DNA of 64,000 nt from RGIG9608 sp045602425 (GTDB lineage: Bacteria; Bacteroidota; Bacteroidia; Bacteroidales; Paludibacteraceae), in NCBI GenBank assembly GCA_045602425.1, contig JAZSBO010000006.1, positions 62,001-126,000 of the forward strand, read 5' to 3'. Below, in pieces: positions 6,340 to 15,879 of the stretch (its first letter is position 1; each line of letters begins with the position of its first letter). Below the pieces are notes generated by a model. It was given only the letters and a program-made list of their open reading frames with translations, ran no database searches and was not told the origin of the DNA. A program made the position numbers and the translations under genes.

Positions 6340-8796
6340 TTAATAAACTGTTTTTAGTACACGAGAACTACCATTTCGTTCTACACGAAGAACATACACC
6401 CCTTGAATCGGCAAAGAAAAACGTACCAACGATTGAGAAGCAACTGTCCGTTCTAATACAATTCCGGAAACATTCATCAATGTTAGCACACTACCAGTTT
6501 CTATTCCCTCTATTATCCATACATTACCATTCAAATAGTTTAGCATATTATTTGTTTGTAATATTTCTTCTACTTCAGAGTTTTCATCTTCATCAACGGT
6601 TTCCTCTTCTACTAAAATCTCATTAGAAATAGAATAATTAAATGGAGTAACAGTATAATAATAATCTGCAGAAGTATAATCTACACCTTCAACCAAGTAC
6701 GATTGTATATTACCTACAGTTTTAGGATAACCTTCGATAGAGACATTATTAAGAGATTCTCCACCCGTCAAAACTTGAACATTATTAATATTGATGCGCT
6801 TACCGGATACCAAAGATTCTATTTTTAAATTGACAGCTGTATTCGTTGCATTCTGCAAAATTTCTATCTCATAATTTGCAAAATCAGAGGTCAAAGTAAA
6901 TGTTTGAGTAACATCTCCAATTGTTACTTTCATTTGAGTTCCAGAATCATTATTATAATACTCTGCATTGATAACAACCTTTGCTCCTTTCGATATATCT
7001 AAACCAGAATATGTAATAGAACCAGTTTTAGAACCTGATCCTAATCTTACACAACCATCCACATCATAATAAACTCCGCCAGCAGTTGTTGCTGTTGTCG
7101 CTTTATTACAAGCATCTTCTAATAATATCGTTTCTGAAGTACCTATAATTTCTTTTGTGTACACATTCAACAAATAACTTTCTGTCCCTGCATTAGTCCA
7201 GTTTGCAACAAAACTATTCTGAGTCAAGTCTGTTGCAGGTAATGCTTCAAAAGAACATTTTCCTACAAGATATGTAGTTGTTGAAAGGGAGCCCGAACTT
7301 GCCAATAACCTTGCTGTATCAGAACCCAATTGCTCTGGTTGATATGTTACAGTAATATTTGTTCCTAACTTTAATTCATCTGCCGTAAAAGAAGTTTTTG
7401 ATAATTCAAACTTACTACTGCCCGACAATGTTAGTTGTAATCCCGAAGATAAATTTGTTCCTTTGACCAAGAGATTTTCTTCAACAAGAGAAGTTGCATC
7501 GGTTGTTTCCAAATAAATAGTACCGGAAGGACTAACAATAGATTCTTTACACGTTCCACTCAATACAACAGCGACAGAAGTTGCTCCTTGCGATGAAAGA
7601 GTTAAAGTAGCGACATGTTCACCTGCTGTTGTTGGCTTGTAAGATAATGTTATATAAGCACCATCATTAGCTACAGAAGCAGTTACACTTGCTGATGAAA
7701 GCGAGAAATATGACGAATTTACTCCTGTAATAGCGAAAGATACTTTTTGAGTTAGATTTTTTCCACTTATATATAATTGAGTCGTTACAGATTCATTCAA
7801 ATTCGCTCCTCCCATTATCACAGAAGAGCCCGATTTTGGTGTTAATATTGTAGGATTATCATTATCACATTCACATCCCGACTTATCCGAACTTGAAGCA
7901 TATTCTTCAGTATAAGCCGATAATAAATTTGAAAAATCAACAGATTCGCCCTTATGTTCTCCCCAAATATATTCAGCTAAACAAGGGTAATCAATAAATG
8001 GATTTCGATTACCTTGCTTATAACCAGTAGAATTGTATAAGGTGTTACCAAAAATAGCCTCATTCCTTATCAATTCTTTTTCAGAAACAGGATCTTCTCT
8101 GTGCCACTTCAAAAATAAAGCAACAGAATAAGTAGTCAGACCTGAATTTGAACTGCTAAAATGGTTTCCCCAACTTGCACAACTACTTGCATAGCGTGTT
8201 GCCATATAAAAATAAGTACGTGCAAAATCACCCTTGTATTCATCATCTGGTTCAAAAACTTTACCCGATACAGAAGCCCCCGTAAAAGTTGAATTTCCAA
8301 CACGACCTAAAGCGTCACTAGACAAAAAGGTACCTCCCGAGCATTCTCCAAACATATAATTACTCCGCTGATTATTCACTTTCCCATCTGTAGGATAAAC
8401 ATGAAAAGCATCACTTTTCATTGGAGAACTTTCATTAAACCAACTTTGAGGAACAGAATGTTCTCTGTTATAGCAATCGCATACACTTGAATAATTTCCA
8501 CACTTTTTCTTGCCATGCTGCCAAGAGCAAGTAGAATACATATCCCAAAGCGAACCATCAGAGCGAGAGTCACTTGCAACATATAAACTATACAAATTAT
8601 CATAAGACACCACTGTATGACCATCAATAATATCCTCCAAAGCAGTTCTAATTGCATCTCCACTTTTTCCATTAGCTGCTGAATAGTAATTTATTAAATT
8701 AGTTGAAGGAGATACTTCCGCCACTGTAATTTTCCACGAAGGAATCATTAGAAGCAAAATTATTAGATTTTTAAAAAGTCCTCTTATCATATTCAT
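6340..8796 (-). CDS. Secreted endonuclease I-family nuclease with T9SS C-terminal sorting domain
   Basis: An 818-aa modular protein. A signal peptide (LIILLLMIPSWKI) is followed by an endonuclease I domain (about residues 30-290) with the His-Me-finger motif YNREHSVPQSWF. Next come about two Ig-like domains of the choice-of-anchor type (FSLSSASVTAS...TLSYKPTTAGEH repeated with variation), a jelly-roll-like segment, and a C-terminal ~75-residue type A sorting domain (VLTLMNVSGIVLERT...GVYVLRVERNG). The sorting domain implies export by the type IX system to the surface or medium. It probably degrades extracellular DNA/RNA for nutrition or biofilm turnover. It is monocistronic with a promoter at 8825-8832. 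Confidence 0.92.
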   Translation of the reverse strand: MNMIRGLFKNLIILLLMIPSWKITVAEVSPSTNLINYYSAANGKSGDAIRTALEDIIDGHTVVSYDNLYSLYVASDSRSDGSLWDMYSTCSWQHGKKKCGNYSSVCDCYNREHSVPQSWFNESSPMKSDAFHVYPTDGKVNNQRSNYMFGECSGGTFLSSDALGRVGNSTFTGASVSGKVFEPDDEYKGDFARTYFYMATRYASSCASWGNHFSSSNSGLTTYSVALFLKWHREDPVSEKELIRNEAIFGNTLYNSTGYKQGNRNPFIDYPCLAEYIWGEHKGESVDFSNLLSAYTEEYASSSDKSGCECDNDNPTILTPKSGSSVIMGGANLNESVTTQLYISGKNLTQKVSFAITGVNSSYFSLSSASVTASVANDGAYITLSYKPTTAGEHVATLTLSSQGATSVAVVLSGTCKESIVSPSGTIYLETTDATSLVEENLLVKGTNLSSGLQLTLSGSSKFELSKTSFTADELKLGTNITVTYQPEQLGSDTARLLASSGSLSTTTYLVGKCSFEALPATDLTQNSFVANWTNAGTESYLLNVYTKEIIGTSETILLEDACNKATTATTAGGVYYDVDGCVRLGSGSKTGSITYSGLDISKGAKVVINAEYYNNDSGTQMKVTIGDVTQTFTLTSDFANYEIEILQNATNTAVNLKIESLVSGKRININNVQVLTGGESLNNVSIEGYPKTVGNIQSYLVEGVDYTSADYYYTVTPFNYSISNEILVEEETVDEDENSEVEEILQTNNMLNYLNGNVWIIEGIETGSVLTLMNVSGIVLERTVASQSLVRFSLPIQGVYVLRVERNGSSRVLKTVY

Positions 8797-8824
8797 TATT
8801 AGTTTATAATTAAAAATAAGATTA

Positions 8825-8832
8825 CAAAATTA
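8825..8832 (-). promoter_or_regulatory. -7 promoter box of the secreted nuclease gene
   Basis: Minus-strand TAATTTTG fits TAnnTTTG exactly and lies 28 bp before the start codon, just beyond the rplQ terminator. The -33 element is not clear. Confidence 0.55.
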
Positions 8833-8844
8833 TATTTTTAAATC

Positions 8845-8873
8845 AAAAAAAGACACCTTAAGGTGTCTTTTTT
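8845..8873 (-). terminator. Terminator of the ribosomal/rpoA operon
   Basis: The perfect palindrome AGACACCTTAAGGTGTCT (8851-8868) is extended by A and T runs. It lies 24 bp beyond the rplQ stop and ends the long minus-strand translation cluster. Confidence 0.92.
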
Positions 8874-8897
8874 AATTCTATTAAAAAAGAGAAAGAT

Positions 8898-9401
8898 TTA
8901 TTCAACTGTTTTTTCTTCTATTTCTTCCTCCACCTTCACATCTTCTACAGGTGCAACTTCAACTGTTTCTGTAGTTGAAGTATTTTTCTTACTACGACGT
9001 GTACGAGTTGCTTTTTTCACAACCTTTTCCTTCAACATATTTTCATTATAATCAACCAATTCAATGATACACATTTCGGCAGCATCACCTAAACGGAATC
9101 CTGTACGCAAAATACGTGTATATCCACCAGGACGATTTGCAATCTTTTCAGAAATATTTTGAAACAACTCTGTGACAGCATCTTTACTCTGTAAGTAAGA
9201 AAAAACAACACGTCTGTTTGCTGTAGTATCTTCCTTTGCTTTCGTCAAAAGAGGCTCAACATATTTTCTTAAAGATTTTGCTTTAGCTGTTGTTGTAGCA
9301 ATTCTTTTATGCTGTATTAAAGAACACGCCATATTAGCAAGCATTGCATTACGATGAGATGCCGTTCTCCCTAAATGATTATTTTTTTTATTATGTCTCA
9401 T
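8898..9401 (-). CDS. rplQ: 50S ribosomal protein L17
   Basis: Large-subunit protein near the exit tunnel. At 167 aa it has the conserved ~120-residue core (MRHNKKNNHLGRTASHRNAML..., GGYTRI) and then a Bacteroidetes-type tail: a basic stretch (VVKKATRTRRSKK) followed by a very acidic end rich in Glu and Val. It is the last gene of the alpha operon, 6 bp after rpoA and before a strong terminator. Confidence 0.97.
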   Translation of the reverse strand: MRHNKKNNHLGRTASHRNAMLANMACSLIQHKRIATTTAKAKSLRKYVEPLLTKAKEDTTANRRVVFSYLQSKDAVTELFQNISEKIANRPGGYTRILRTGFRLGDAAEMCIIELVDYNENMLKEKVVKKATRTRRSKKNTSTTETVEVAPVEDVKVEEEIEEKTVE

Positions 9402-9407
9402 ATCTTT

Positions 9408-10397
9408 TTATTCTTTATCAATTTTATATTTAGAAATATCCATACCAAATTGAAGATTTAAACTCAATAATTTAGCATCTAATTCTGTCAATGATTTTTT
9501 ACCAAAATTTCTAAATTTAAGCAAATCATTTCTACTAAATTGGCATAATTGTCCCAAAGTTTCAACTTCAGCAGACTTCAAGCAATTCAAAGCACGAACC
9601 GAAAGGTCTAAATCTGTTAGTCTAGTTTTCAACAATTGACGCATATGCAAAACTTCCTCATTAAACTCATCAGAAGTTGCTTTAGAAATTTCAAATGCCA
9701 TTTTCTCATCAGAGAACAACATAAAATGACAAATTAATATATTAGCAGCTTCTTTCAAGGCTTCTTTTGGATGAATTGAACCATCAGTTTTTATTTCAAA
9801 AACTAATTTTTCATAGTCAGTTTTTTGCTCTACACGATAGTTTTCTACAGAATATTTCACGTTACGTATTGGAGTAAAAATTGCATCAATTGCAATCTGT
9901 CCAATTTCATCATTTGGATTACGACTTTCTTCTGCTGGTAAATAACCACGTCCTTTATTAATGGTTACTTCCATTTTAAACTTAGCTTTTGAATCCATAT
10001 TACAAATTACCAAATCTGGATTCAATACTTCAAATTGAGAAAGAGAATTTCCTAAATCACCCGCTGTAAAAACAGTTTTACCTGAAATATTAATTGACAC
10101 TTTCTCGCTTTCCGCATCTTCAACAACTTGTTTAAGACGAACTTGCTTAAGATTCAAAATTATTGAAGTAACATCATCAATCACATTCGGTATCGTTGCA
10201 AATTCATGATCAACTCCGTCGATTTTAATTGATGTAATAGCATATCCTTCTAATGAAGAGAGAAGAACACGACGCAAAGCATTTCCTATTGTAATACCAT
10301 AACCTGGTTCTAAAGGACGGAACTCAAATTTACCCTCGAAATCTGTCGATTCGAGCATAATTACTTTTTCTGGTTTTTGAAATGTTAATATTGCCAT
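9408..10397 (-). CDS. rpoA: DNA-directed RNA polymerase subunit alpha
   Basis: At 329 aa it has the N-terminal assembly domain (for example GYGITIGNALRRVLLSSLEG, about residues 33-52) and a C-terminal domain that binds UP elements and activators (LSVRALNCLKSAEVETLGQL, LLKFRNFGKKSL). It lies between rpsD and rplQ, the standard alpha-operon position, 8 bp after rpsD. Confidence 0.98.
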   Translation of the reverse strand: MAILTFQKPEKVIMLESTDFEGKFEFRPLEPGYGITIGNALRRVLLSSLEGYAITSIKIDGVDHEFATIPNVIDDVTSIILNLKQVRLKQVVEDAESEKVSINISGKTVFTAGDLGNSLSQFEVLNPDLVICNMDSKAKFKMEVTINKGRGYLPAEESRNPNDEIGQIAIDAIFTPIRNVKYSVENYRVEQKTDYEKLVFEIKTDGSIHPKEALKEAANILICHFMLFSDEKMAFEISKATSDEFNEEVLHMRQLLKTRLTDLDLSVRALNCLKSAEVETLGQLCQFSRNDLLKFRNFGKKSLTELDAKLLSLNLQFGMDISKYKIDKE

Positions 10398-10405
10398 GTC
10401 AACTA

Positions 10406-11011
10406 TTATTTAGAATACAATTCAACAATCAATTGTTCCTTAATATTTTCAGGGATATCAGCACGTTCTGGCATATGCAAGAATTTACCACTTTTCGTAT
10501 TTTCATCCCATTCTAACCAAGGATATTTACTATGATTAAATCCACTTAACGCATCAACTATCACCTCCATTGAAAGGTCTTTTGTTCTTACGCCAATTAT
10601 TTGACCTTGTTTTACTAAATAAGAAGGGATATTTACAACTTTTCCATCAACTACAATATGTTTGTGAGAAACCAATTGACGAGCAGCTGCACGTGTAGGT
10701 GCCATTCCCAAACGATAAACCACATTATCTAATCGAGATTCCAATAATTGAAGCAAAATTTCACCTGTAATACCTTTTTTAACTTGAGCTTTTTCAAATA
10801 AAATACGGAATTGTTTTTCTAAAACTCCATAAGTATATTTTGCTTTTTGTTTTTCACGAAGTTGAACTCCATATTCAGAAGTTTTTCTCTTACGAAGAAT
10901 ACCATGTTGTCCTGGAGGATAGTTTTTCTTCGCTAAAACTTTGTCTGTACCAAAAATAGGTTCTCCAAACTTACGTGCGATTTTCGACTTTGGTCCTATA
11001 TATCTTGCCAT
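10406..11011 (-). CDS. rpsD: 30S ribosomal protein S4
   Basis: A 201-aa primary 16S rRNA-binding protein. It begins MARYIGPKSKIARKFGEPIFG and has an S4 RNA-binding fold (LESRLDNVVYRLGMAPTRAAARQLVSHKHI). The zinc-binding cysteine cluster of some S4 proteins is absent, so it is the zinc-free form. In many bacteria S4 represses its own alpha operon; no such RNA site was identified here. It sits between rpsK and rpoA. Confidence 0.98.
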   Translation of the reverse strand: MARYIGPKSKIARKFGEPIFGTDKVLAKKNYPPGQHGILRKRKTSEYGVQLREKQKAKYTYGVLEKQFRILFEKAQVKKGITGEILLQLLESRLDNVVYRLGMAPTRAAARQLVSHKHIVVDGKVVNIPSYLVKQGQIIGVRTKDLSMEVIVDALSGFNHSKYPWLEWDENTKSGKFLHMPERADIPENIKEQLIVELYSK

Positions 11012-11030
11012 TTTTATTTCTTTTTAATTG

Positions 11031-11420
11031 TTATACTCTTCTTCTTTTTGCAGGACGACAACCATTGTGTGGCAATGGTGTAACATCAACAATTTCCAAT
11101 ACCTCGATCCCTGCTCCATGAACAGTTCTGATTGCAGACTCACGTCCATTTCCTGGACCTTTTACATAGGCTTTTACTTTTCTCAAACCTAAATCAAAAG
11201 CGACTTTTGCACAATCTTGTGCAGCCATTTGAGCCGCATAAGGAGTGTTCTTCTTTGAGCCTCTAAATCCCATCTTTCCTGCAGAAGACCAAGAGATCAC
11301 TTGTCCTTCACTATTTGCTATACTAACAATGATATTATTAAAAGATGAATGAACATGCAATTGTCCTACTCCATCTACTTTAACAACACGTTTTTTCGCT
11401 GCTACTGCTTTTTTTGCCAT
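11031..11420 (-). CDS. rpsK: 30S ribosomal protein S11
   Basis: A 129-aa platform protein that contacts the mRNA exit region. A basic N terminus (MAKKAVAAKKRVVKVDG) precedes conserved segments (ISWSSAGKMGFRGSKKNTPY, VKGPGNGRESAIR, DVTPLPHNGCRPAKRRRV). It lies 25 bp after rpsM and 19 bp before rpsD in the alpha operon. Confidence 0.98.
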   Translation of the reverse strand: MAKKAVAAKKRVVKVDGVGQLHVHSSFNNIIVSIANSEGQVISWSSAGKMGFRGSKKNTPYAAQMAAQDCAKVAFDLGLRKVKAYVKGPGNGRESAIRTVHGAGIEVLEIVDVTPLPHNGCRPAKRRRV

Positions 11421-11445
11421 ATCAACTATTTTTATTCAGGTTATT

Positions 11446-11826
11446 TTACTTTGTTGCTTTTTTCTTATTTGCAACAGTTTTCTTTTTACCTTTTCGGGTA
11501 CGAGCATTATTCTTTGTACTCTGACCTCTTACAGGTAATCCTATACGATGACGAATTCCACGATAACATCCGATATCCATCAAACGTTTAATATTTAACT
11601 GAACTTCCGAACGAAGGTCACCTTCTACTTTATAACCTGCGCCGATAATTTCACGAATTTTAGCAGCTTGGTCATCTGTCCAATCCTTAACCGCGATATT
11701 AAAATCAATACCCGCTTCTGCTAAAATTTTTCTAGCACTACTGCGACCTATTCCGTAGATATAAGTCAAACCAACTTCCCCTCTCTTATTTTGGGGTAAA
11801 TCTACTCCTACTATTCTTATTGCCAT
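11446..11826 (-). CDS. rpsM: 30S ribosomal protein S13
   Basis: A 126-aa head protein that contacts P-site tRNA and L5. Conserved MAIRIVGVDLPQNKRGEVGL, the helix-hairpin YGIGRSSARKILAEAG, GCYRGIRHRIGLPVRGQ and a lysine-rich tail are present. It is first of the alpha-operon ribosomal genes proper, 29 bp after rpmJ. Confidence 0.98.
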   Translation of the reverse strand: MAIRIVGVDLPQNKRGEVGLTYIYGIGRSSARKILAEAGIDFNIAVKDWTDDQAAKIREIIGAGYKVEGDLRSEVQLNIKRLMDIGCYRGIRHRIGLPVRGQSTKNNARTRKGKKKTVANKKKATK

Positions 11827-11855
11827 AAACTAATTTTTTGCAAAAATAATTAAAA

Positions 11856-11972
11856 TTATCCTTGACGTTGTTTAAATTTTGAATTTTTCTTGTTAATCAC
11901 ATACAAACGACCTTTTCTTCTCACTATTTTACAATCGTCTGTTCGCTTTTTAATTGAAGTTCTAACTTTCAT
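11856..11972 (-). CDS. rpmJ: 50S ribosomal protein L36
   Basis: A short 38-aa gene read directly from the minus strand: it starts MKVRTSIKKRTDDCKIVRR and ends KFKQRQG. It has a single cysteine (C14) and not the four-ligand zinc ribbon, so it is the zinc-independent form. It occupies the usual place between infA and rpsM, 14 bp after infA. Confidence 0.95.
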   Translation of the reverse strand: MKVRTSIKKRTDDCKIVRRKGRLYVINKKNSKFKQRQG

Positions 11973-11986
11973 TGTCTTTAATTTTT

Positions 11987-12202
11987 TTATTTATATCTAA
12001 AAGAAATTCTTCCTTTGGTTAAATCATACGGAGATATTTCAACTTTTACTTTATCTCCTGGTAAAATACGAATATAATGCATACGCATTTTTCCTGAAAT
12101 ATGAGCCGTAATCTCATGCCCATTTTCTAATTCGACACGAAACATCGCATTGGAAAGTGCTTCCAATATAATACCATCTTGTTCTATTGCGGCTTGCTTC
12201 AT
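11987..12202 (-). CDS. infA: Translation initiation factor IF-1
   Basis: A 71-aa S1-like OB-fold protein that binds the 30S A site and aids IF-2/IF-3 in initiation. It has the canonical ...GIILEALSNAMFRVELENG, ISGKMRMHYIRILPGDKVKVE and SPYDLTKGRISFRYK. It starts 6 bp after map, the typical map-infA-rpmJ order. Confidence 0.98.
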   Translation of the reverse strand: MKQAAIEQDGIILEALSNAMFRVELENGHEITAHISGKMRMHYIRILPGDKVKVEISPYDLTKGRISFRYK

Positions 12203-12208
12203 ATAAAA

Positions 12209-12991
12209 TTATTTACTTTCTATAACTTTTTCTATTATTCCAAAATCAGATAAGATATCAGCCTCGCCTTTTCTAATAGCTACTGCATGCTCAAAGTGAG
12301 CTGAAACTTTTCTATCTTTAGTTCGGATTGTAAATCCGTCTGACTCGAACACCAAATTTTTTTTCCCCATGTTTATCATAGGTTCAATACATATCGTCAT
12401 TCCTGCTTTTAGCATTTTTCCCATCCCTCGATTTCCATAATTCGGAACTTCAGGACTCTCATGCATCTGTCGTCCAACACCATGTCCGACCATTTCACGA
12501 ACGACTGAATATCCTGCTTTTTCACAATAGTTTTGTATCGTATATCCGATATCTCCAATGCGTTTTCCTTCAACTGCACATTTAATACCTTCAAACAATG
12601 ATTCTTTTGTTACTTTCAAAAGTTGCTTTACCTCTTCAGAAACATCCCCTACACAAAACGTATAAGCAGAATCTCCTACAAAACCATTTTTTAATGTCCC
12701 ACAATCAATCGAAATAATATCACCATCTTCCAAAAAGACATTTTCTGACGGCACTCCATGAACTACTTGTTCATTTACAGAAGTACAAATCGATGCTGGG
12801 AAACCATTATACCCCTTAAAAGCAGGTAACGCTCCATTATCTCGAATAAATTCTTCAGCAATTTTATCTAAATACAATGTAGAAATACCAGGCTTTACAA
12901 TTTTAGCTAATTCCGCTAATGTTTTACTTACCAATAAGCTACTTTCTCTAAGCAACTCTATTTCTTCATTTGTTTTTAGATACAACCCCAT
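12209..12991 (-). CDS. map: Methionine aminopeptidase, type I
   Basis: A 260-aa enzyme that removes the initiator Met from nascent proteins. The dimetal site ligands lie in ISIDCGTLKNGFVGDSAYTF (two Asp), GHGVGRQMHESP (His), and the Glu residues in TICIEPMI and AHFEHAVAI. It lacks the N-terminal zinc-finger extension of eukaryotic type I enzymes. It is coupled to secY (2-bp gap) and infA. Confidence 0.97.
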   Translation of the reverse strand: MGLYLKTNEEIELLRESSLLVSKTLAELAKIVKPGISTLYLDKIAEEFIRDNGALPAFKGYNGFPASICTSVNEQVVHGVPSENVFLEDGDIISIDCGTLKNGFVGDSAYTFCVGDVSEEVKQLLKVTKESLFEGIKCAVEGKRIGDIGYTIQNYCEKAGYSVVREMVGHGVGRQMHESPEVPNYGNRGMGKMLKAGMTICIEPMINMGKKNLVFESDGFTIRTKDRKVSAHFEHAVAIRKGEADILSDFGIIEKVIESK

Positions 12992-12993
12992 TA

Positions 12994-14337
12994 TTAATAA
13001 GCAGCTATTGACCCTGTACGACCTTTTATACGATGTCCTGAATCCATCAATCCATCATAATGTCTCATAAGGAGTTCACTCTCTATTTGTTGTAATGTAT
13101 CAAGGACAACACCTACTAAAATCAATAACGATGTTCCACCATAAAATTGTGCAAATCCTGCTGTTACACCAGCTATCGATGCAAATGCTGGCATAATTGC
13201 AACCAATGCTAAAAAGAAAGAACCTGGTAAAGTTATTCTAGACATAATAACATCTATAAATTCTGCTGTCTTCTTTCCTGGTTTAATGCCTGGAATAAAT
13301 CCATTATTCATCTTCATATGTTCTGCCATTTGCGTTGGATTTATTGTAATTGCAGTATAAAAATATGTAAATAAAACAATCATAACTGCGAACACAAAAT
13401 TATACCAAAATCCATTATTATCTGCAAATGCTCTCATAAATGCATTATTACCTCCATCAGGATTAAAACCCATCAACATAATAGGAATCATCATTATTGC
13501 TTGAGCAAAAATAATAGGCATAACTCCAGCTGCATTTACTTTTAATGGGATATACTGACGTACACCTCCATATTGTTTATTTCCAACAATTCTTTTTGCA
13601 TATTGAACAGGAATTTTTCTTGTACCTTGGACTAAAGCAATAGTTGCTCCAATTACAACTAAAAGAAGTGTAATTTCTGCCAAGAACATAATCAAACCTC
13701 CACTTGCATCTTCAGTTCGTGAAATAAATTCTTGAATAATAGCACTAGGAAATCTTGCAATGATACCAATCATAATAATCATAGAAATACCATTGCCAAT
13801 ACCCTTGTCAGTCATACGTTCTCCAAGCCACATTACAAACATAGAACCTGCACATAAAAGTATCGTTGAAGATACAGTAAACCATACACCTTCTGGTAAT
13901 GCTGCACCAGCACTTCTTAACTGAACAGATAAATTCACCAAATAAGCAGGACCTTGTAGAAGTAGTATCAATACTGTAAGATAACGAGTAAGTTGATTCA
14001 TTTTTCTTCTACCACTTTCTCCTTCTCTTTGCATTTTTTGGAAATAAGGAACTGCTATTGTTAAAAGTTGAATAACAATTGATGCCGAAATATATGGCAT
14101 AATCCCCAATGCAAAAATTGAAGCATTCGAAAATGCACCACCAGAGAACATATCTAACAATGACATTAAACCTCCTTGTGTTTGTTCTTGAAGTTTTGTC
14201 AATGATTCTGGATTAATTCCTGGTAATACAATAAAAGAACCGAAACGATAAATTAAAACAAACAAAGTTGTTATCAAAATCTTCGTTCTCAGACTCTCTA
14301 TTTTCCAAATATTTTTTAAGGTCTCTATAAATTTCAT
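12994..14337 (-). CDS. secY: Protein translocase subunit SecY
   Basis: A 447-aa channel-forming subunit of the SecYEG translocon with ten membrane helices. Visible family pieces are the plug/TM2 region (DMFSGGAFSNASIFALGIMPYISASI), LGERMTDKGIGNGISMII and the cytoplasmic loop segments TRKIPVQYAKR and PGKKTAEFIDVI. It follows rplO by 4 bp and precedes map, the standard end of the spc operon. Confidence 0.98.
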   Translation of the reverse strand: MKFIETLKNIWKIESLRTKILITTLFVLIYRFGSFIVLPGINPESLTKLQEQTQGGLMSLLDMFSGGAFSNASIFALGIMPYISASIVIQLLTIAVPYFQKMQREGESGRRKMNQLTRYLTVLILLLQGPAYLVNLSVQLRSAGAALPEGVWFTVSSTILLCAGSMFVMWLGERMTDKGIGNGISMIIMIGIIARFPSAIIQEFISRTEDASGGLIMFLAEITLLLVVIGATIALVQGTRKIPVQYAKRIVGNKQYGGVRQYIPLKVNAAGVMPIIFAQAIMMIPIMLMGFNPDGGNNAFMRAFADNNGFWYNFVFAVMIVLFTYFYTAITINPTQMAEHMKMNNGFIPGIKPGKKTAEFIDVIMSRITLPGSFFLALVAIMPAFASIAGVTAGFAQFYGGTSLLILVGVVLDTLQQIESELLMRHYDGLMDSGHRIKGRTGSIAAY

Positions 14338-14341
14338 GACA

Positions 14342-14788
14342 TTATAATTTTATCACAGATCCTCCTGCCGCAACAATAGCTTCTTCAGCTGCTTTTGAAA
14401 ATGCATGTGCTACTACTTCTAATTTAGAAGAAATTGTTCCATTTGCTAAAATTTTTACCAAATGTTTTTTTGTAATAACACCAGCCTCTATCATCTCATC
14501 TATTCCGATCTTTGAGATTTTTTTCTCATCCGCTAAAGTTTGAATCGAAGACAAATTTATCGCCTTATATTCAACTCTATTCTTATTTTTAAATCCGAAT
14601 TTAGGAAGACGACGTTGTAAAGGCATTTGTCCTCCTTCGAAACCAATTTTACGAGAATAACCAGATCGTGATTTTGCACCTTTATGACCACGAGTTGAAG
14701 TTCCCCCTTTACCAGATGCAATACCTCTACCTAATCTCTTATTGGCTCTAACTGAACCTTCTGCAGGTTTTAAATTACTTAAATCCAT
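14342..14788 (-). CDS. rplO: 50S ribosomal protein L15
   Basis: A 148-aa protein with the glycine/arginine-rich extended N terminus (GRGIASGKGGTSTRGHKGAKSR) that threads into 23S rRNA, then GFEGGQMPLQRRLPKFGF and a globular C terminus ending AAGGSVIKL. It lies between rpmD and secY. Confidence 0.98.
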   Translation of the reverse strand: MDLSNLKPAEGSVRANKRLGRGIASGKGGTSTRGHKGAKSRSGYSRKIGFEGGQMPLQRRLPKFGFKNKNRVEYKAINLSSIQTLADEKKISKIGIDEMIEAGVITKKHLVKILANGTISSKLEVVAHAFSKAAEEAIVAAGGSVIKL

Positions 14789-14809
14789 CTTTATAAAAAA
14801 CGATATTAA

Positions 14810-14986
14810 TTATTCAACTACTTTTACCAAATGTTTTACTTTGTTTACCATTCCTAAAATTTGCGGAGTGGCTTCATGCTCAACTATGGCATTCATTTTT
14901 TTTAGTCCAAGAGCTATCAACGTTAGTTTTTGGTCTTTTGGACAGCGAATTTGACTCTTAACTTGTTGTATTTTTATTGTTGCCAT
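14810..14986 (-). CDS. rpmD: 50S ribosomal protein L30
   Basis: A short 58-aa gene found by reading the gap between rpsE and rplO. The protein begins MATIKIQQVKSQIRCPKDQK and continues LTLIALGLKKMNAIVEHE, ending VNKVKHLVKVVE. The G-L-x-K-M/R core and the position between rpsE (5-bp gap) and rplO (21-bp gap) identify it as L30. Confidence 0.95.
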   Translation of the reverse strand: MATIKIQQVKSQIRCPKDQKLTLIALGLKKMNAIVEHEATPQILGMVNKVKHLVKVVE

Positions 14987-14991
14987 ACTTC

Positions 14992-15510
14992 TTATCCTTT
15001 AAATACTTTTTCAATTGAAACATTTCTATTTTGAGCAACTGTATAAGCATCGCGAAGTTCTCCTAATGCCTCAAAAGTAGCTTTAACTAAATTATGAGGA
15101 TTTGACGAACCCTTTGATTTTGCTAACACGTCAGTAATACCAACACTTTCTAATACTGCACGCATAGCTCCACCAGCTTTTACTCCGGTACCATGAGAAG
15201 CAGGTTGTAGATAAACGTCAGCACCTCCAAAACGAGCAGATTGTTCGTGAGGGATAGTCCCTTTATAAACAGGAACACGTATTAGATTTTTCTTTGCAGA
15301 TTCAGTTCCTTTAGCAATAGCTGCAGTTACTTCACCAGCCTTTCCTAATCCCCAACCTACAATACCATTCTCGTTACCCACAACAACAATTGCAGAAAAA
15401 CTAAATGCACGTCCTCCTTTTGTCACTTTTGTTACTCGATTAATAGCAACAAGTCTTTCTTTCAACTCTATATCATTAGTTGTTTTTACTCTATTATTTA
15501 TTCCTGCCAT
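14992..15510 (-). CDS. rpsE: 30S ribosomal protein S5
   Basis: A 172-aa protein involved in decoding fidelity and mRNA helicase activity. The double-stranded-RNA-binding half (LVAINRVTKVTKGGRAFSFS, GIVGWGLGKAGEVTAAI) and the C-terminal half (GTGVKAGGAMRAVLESVGI, SSNPHNLVKATFEAL) are intact. The spectinomycin loop (TKGGRAFSF) looks like the susceptible form. spc-operon position. Confidence 0.98.
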   Translation of the reverse strand: MAGINNRVKTTNDIELKERLVAINRVTKVTKGGRAFSFSAIVVVGNENGIVGWGLGKAGEVTAAIAKGTESAKKNLIRVPVYKGTIPHEQSARFGGADVYLQPASHGTGVKAGGAMRAVLESVGITDVLAKSKGSSNPHNLVKATFEALGELRDAYTVAQNRNVSIEKVFKG

Positions 15511-15515
15511 AACTA

Positions 15516-15860
15516 TTAAAATTTAAGTCCTCCGTTGCGAGCGGCATCTGCTAATTCTTTTACTCTACCATGATACAAAAAACCATTACGATCAAAAACT
15601 ACTGTTGAAATACCAACTTCTTGTGCTTTTTGAGCAATCATCTCACCAACCTTAATGGCTTGTTCTTTTTTAGTCACCTTTTCTTTTATGCTTAAAGATG
15701 AAGCAGAAACTAAAGTTTTACCTTTATTATCATCTATTATCTGTGCATAAATTTGAGCATTACTTCTAAATACAGTCAAACGAGGTCTTTCTGCTGTTCC
15801 TGATACTGTATTGCGAATATGAGCTTTAATTTTAAGTCTTCTTTTTAATTTCTCTGTCAT
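15516..15860 (-). CDS. rplR: 50S ribosomal protein L18
   Basis: A 114-aa 5S rRNA-binding protein. Features are RPRLTVFRSNAQIYAQIIDD, VGEMIAQKAQEVGI and a C terminus with FDRNGFLYHGRVKELADAARNGGLKF. It lies 19 bp after rplF and 5 bp before rpsE. Confidence 0.98.
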   Translation of the reverse strand: MTEKLKRRLKIKAHIRNTVSGTAERPRLTVFRSNAQIYAQIIDDNKGKTLVSASSLSIKEKVTKKEQAIKVGEMIAQKAQEVGISTVVFDRNGFLYHGRVKELADAARNGGLKF

Positions 15861-15879
15861 AACTTTATTGCTTTACAAA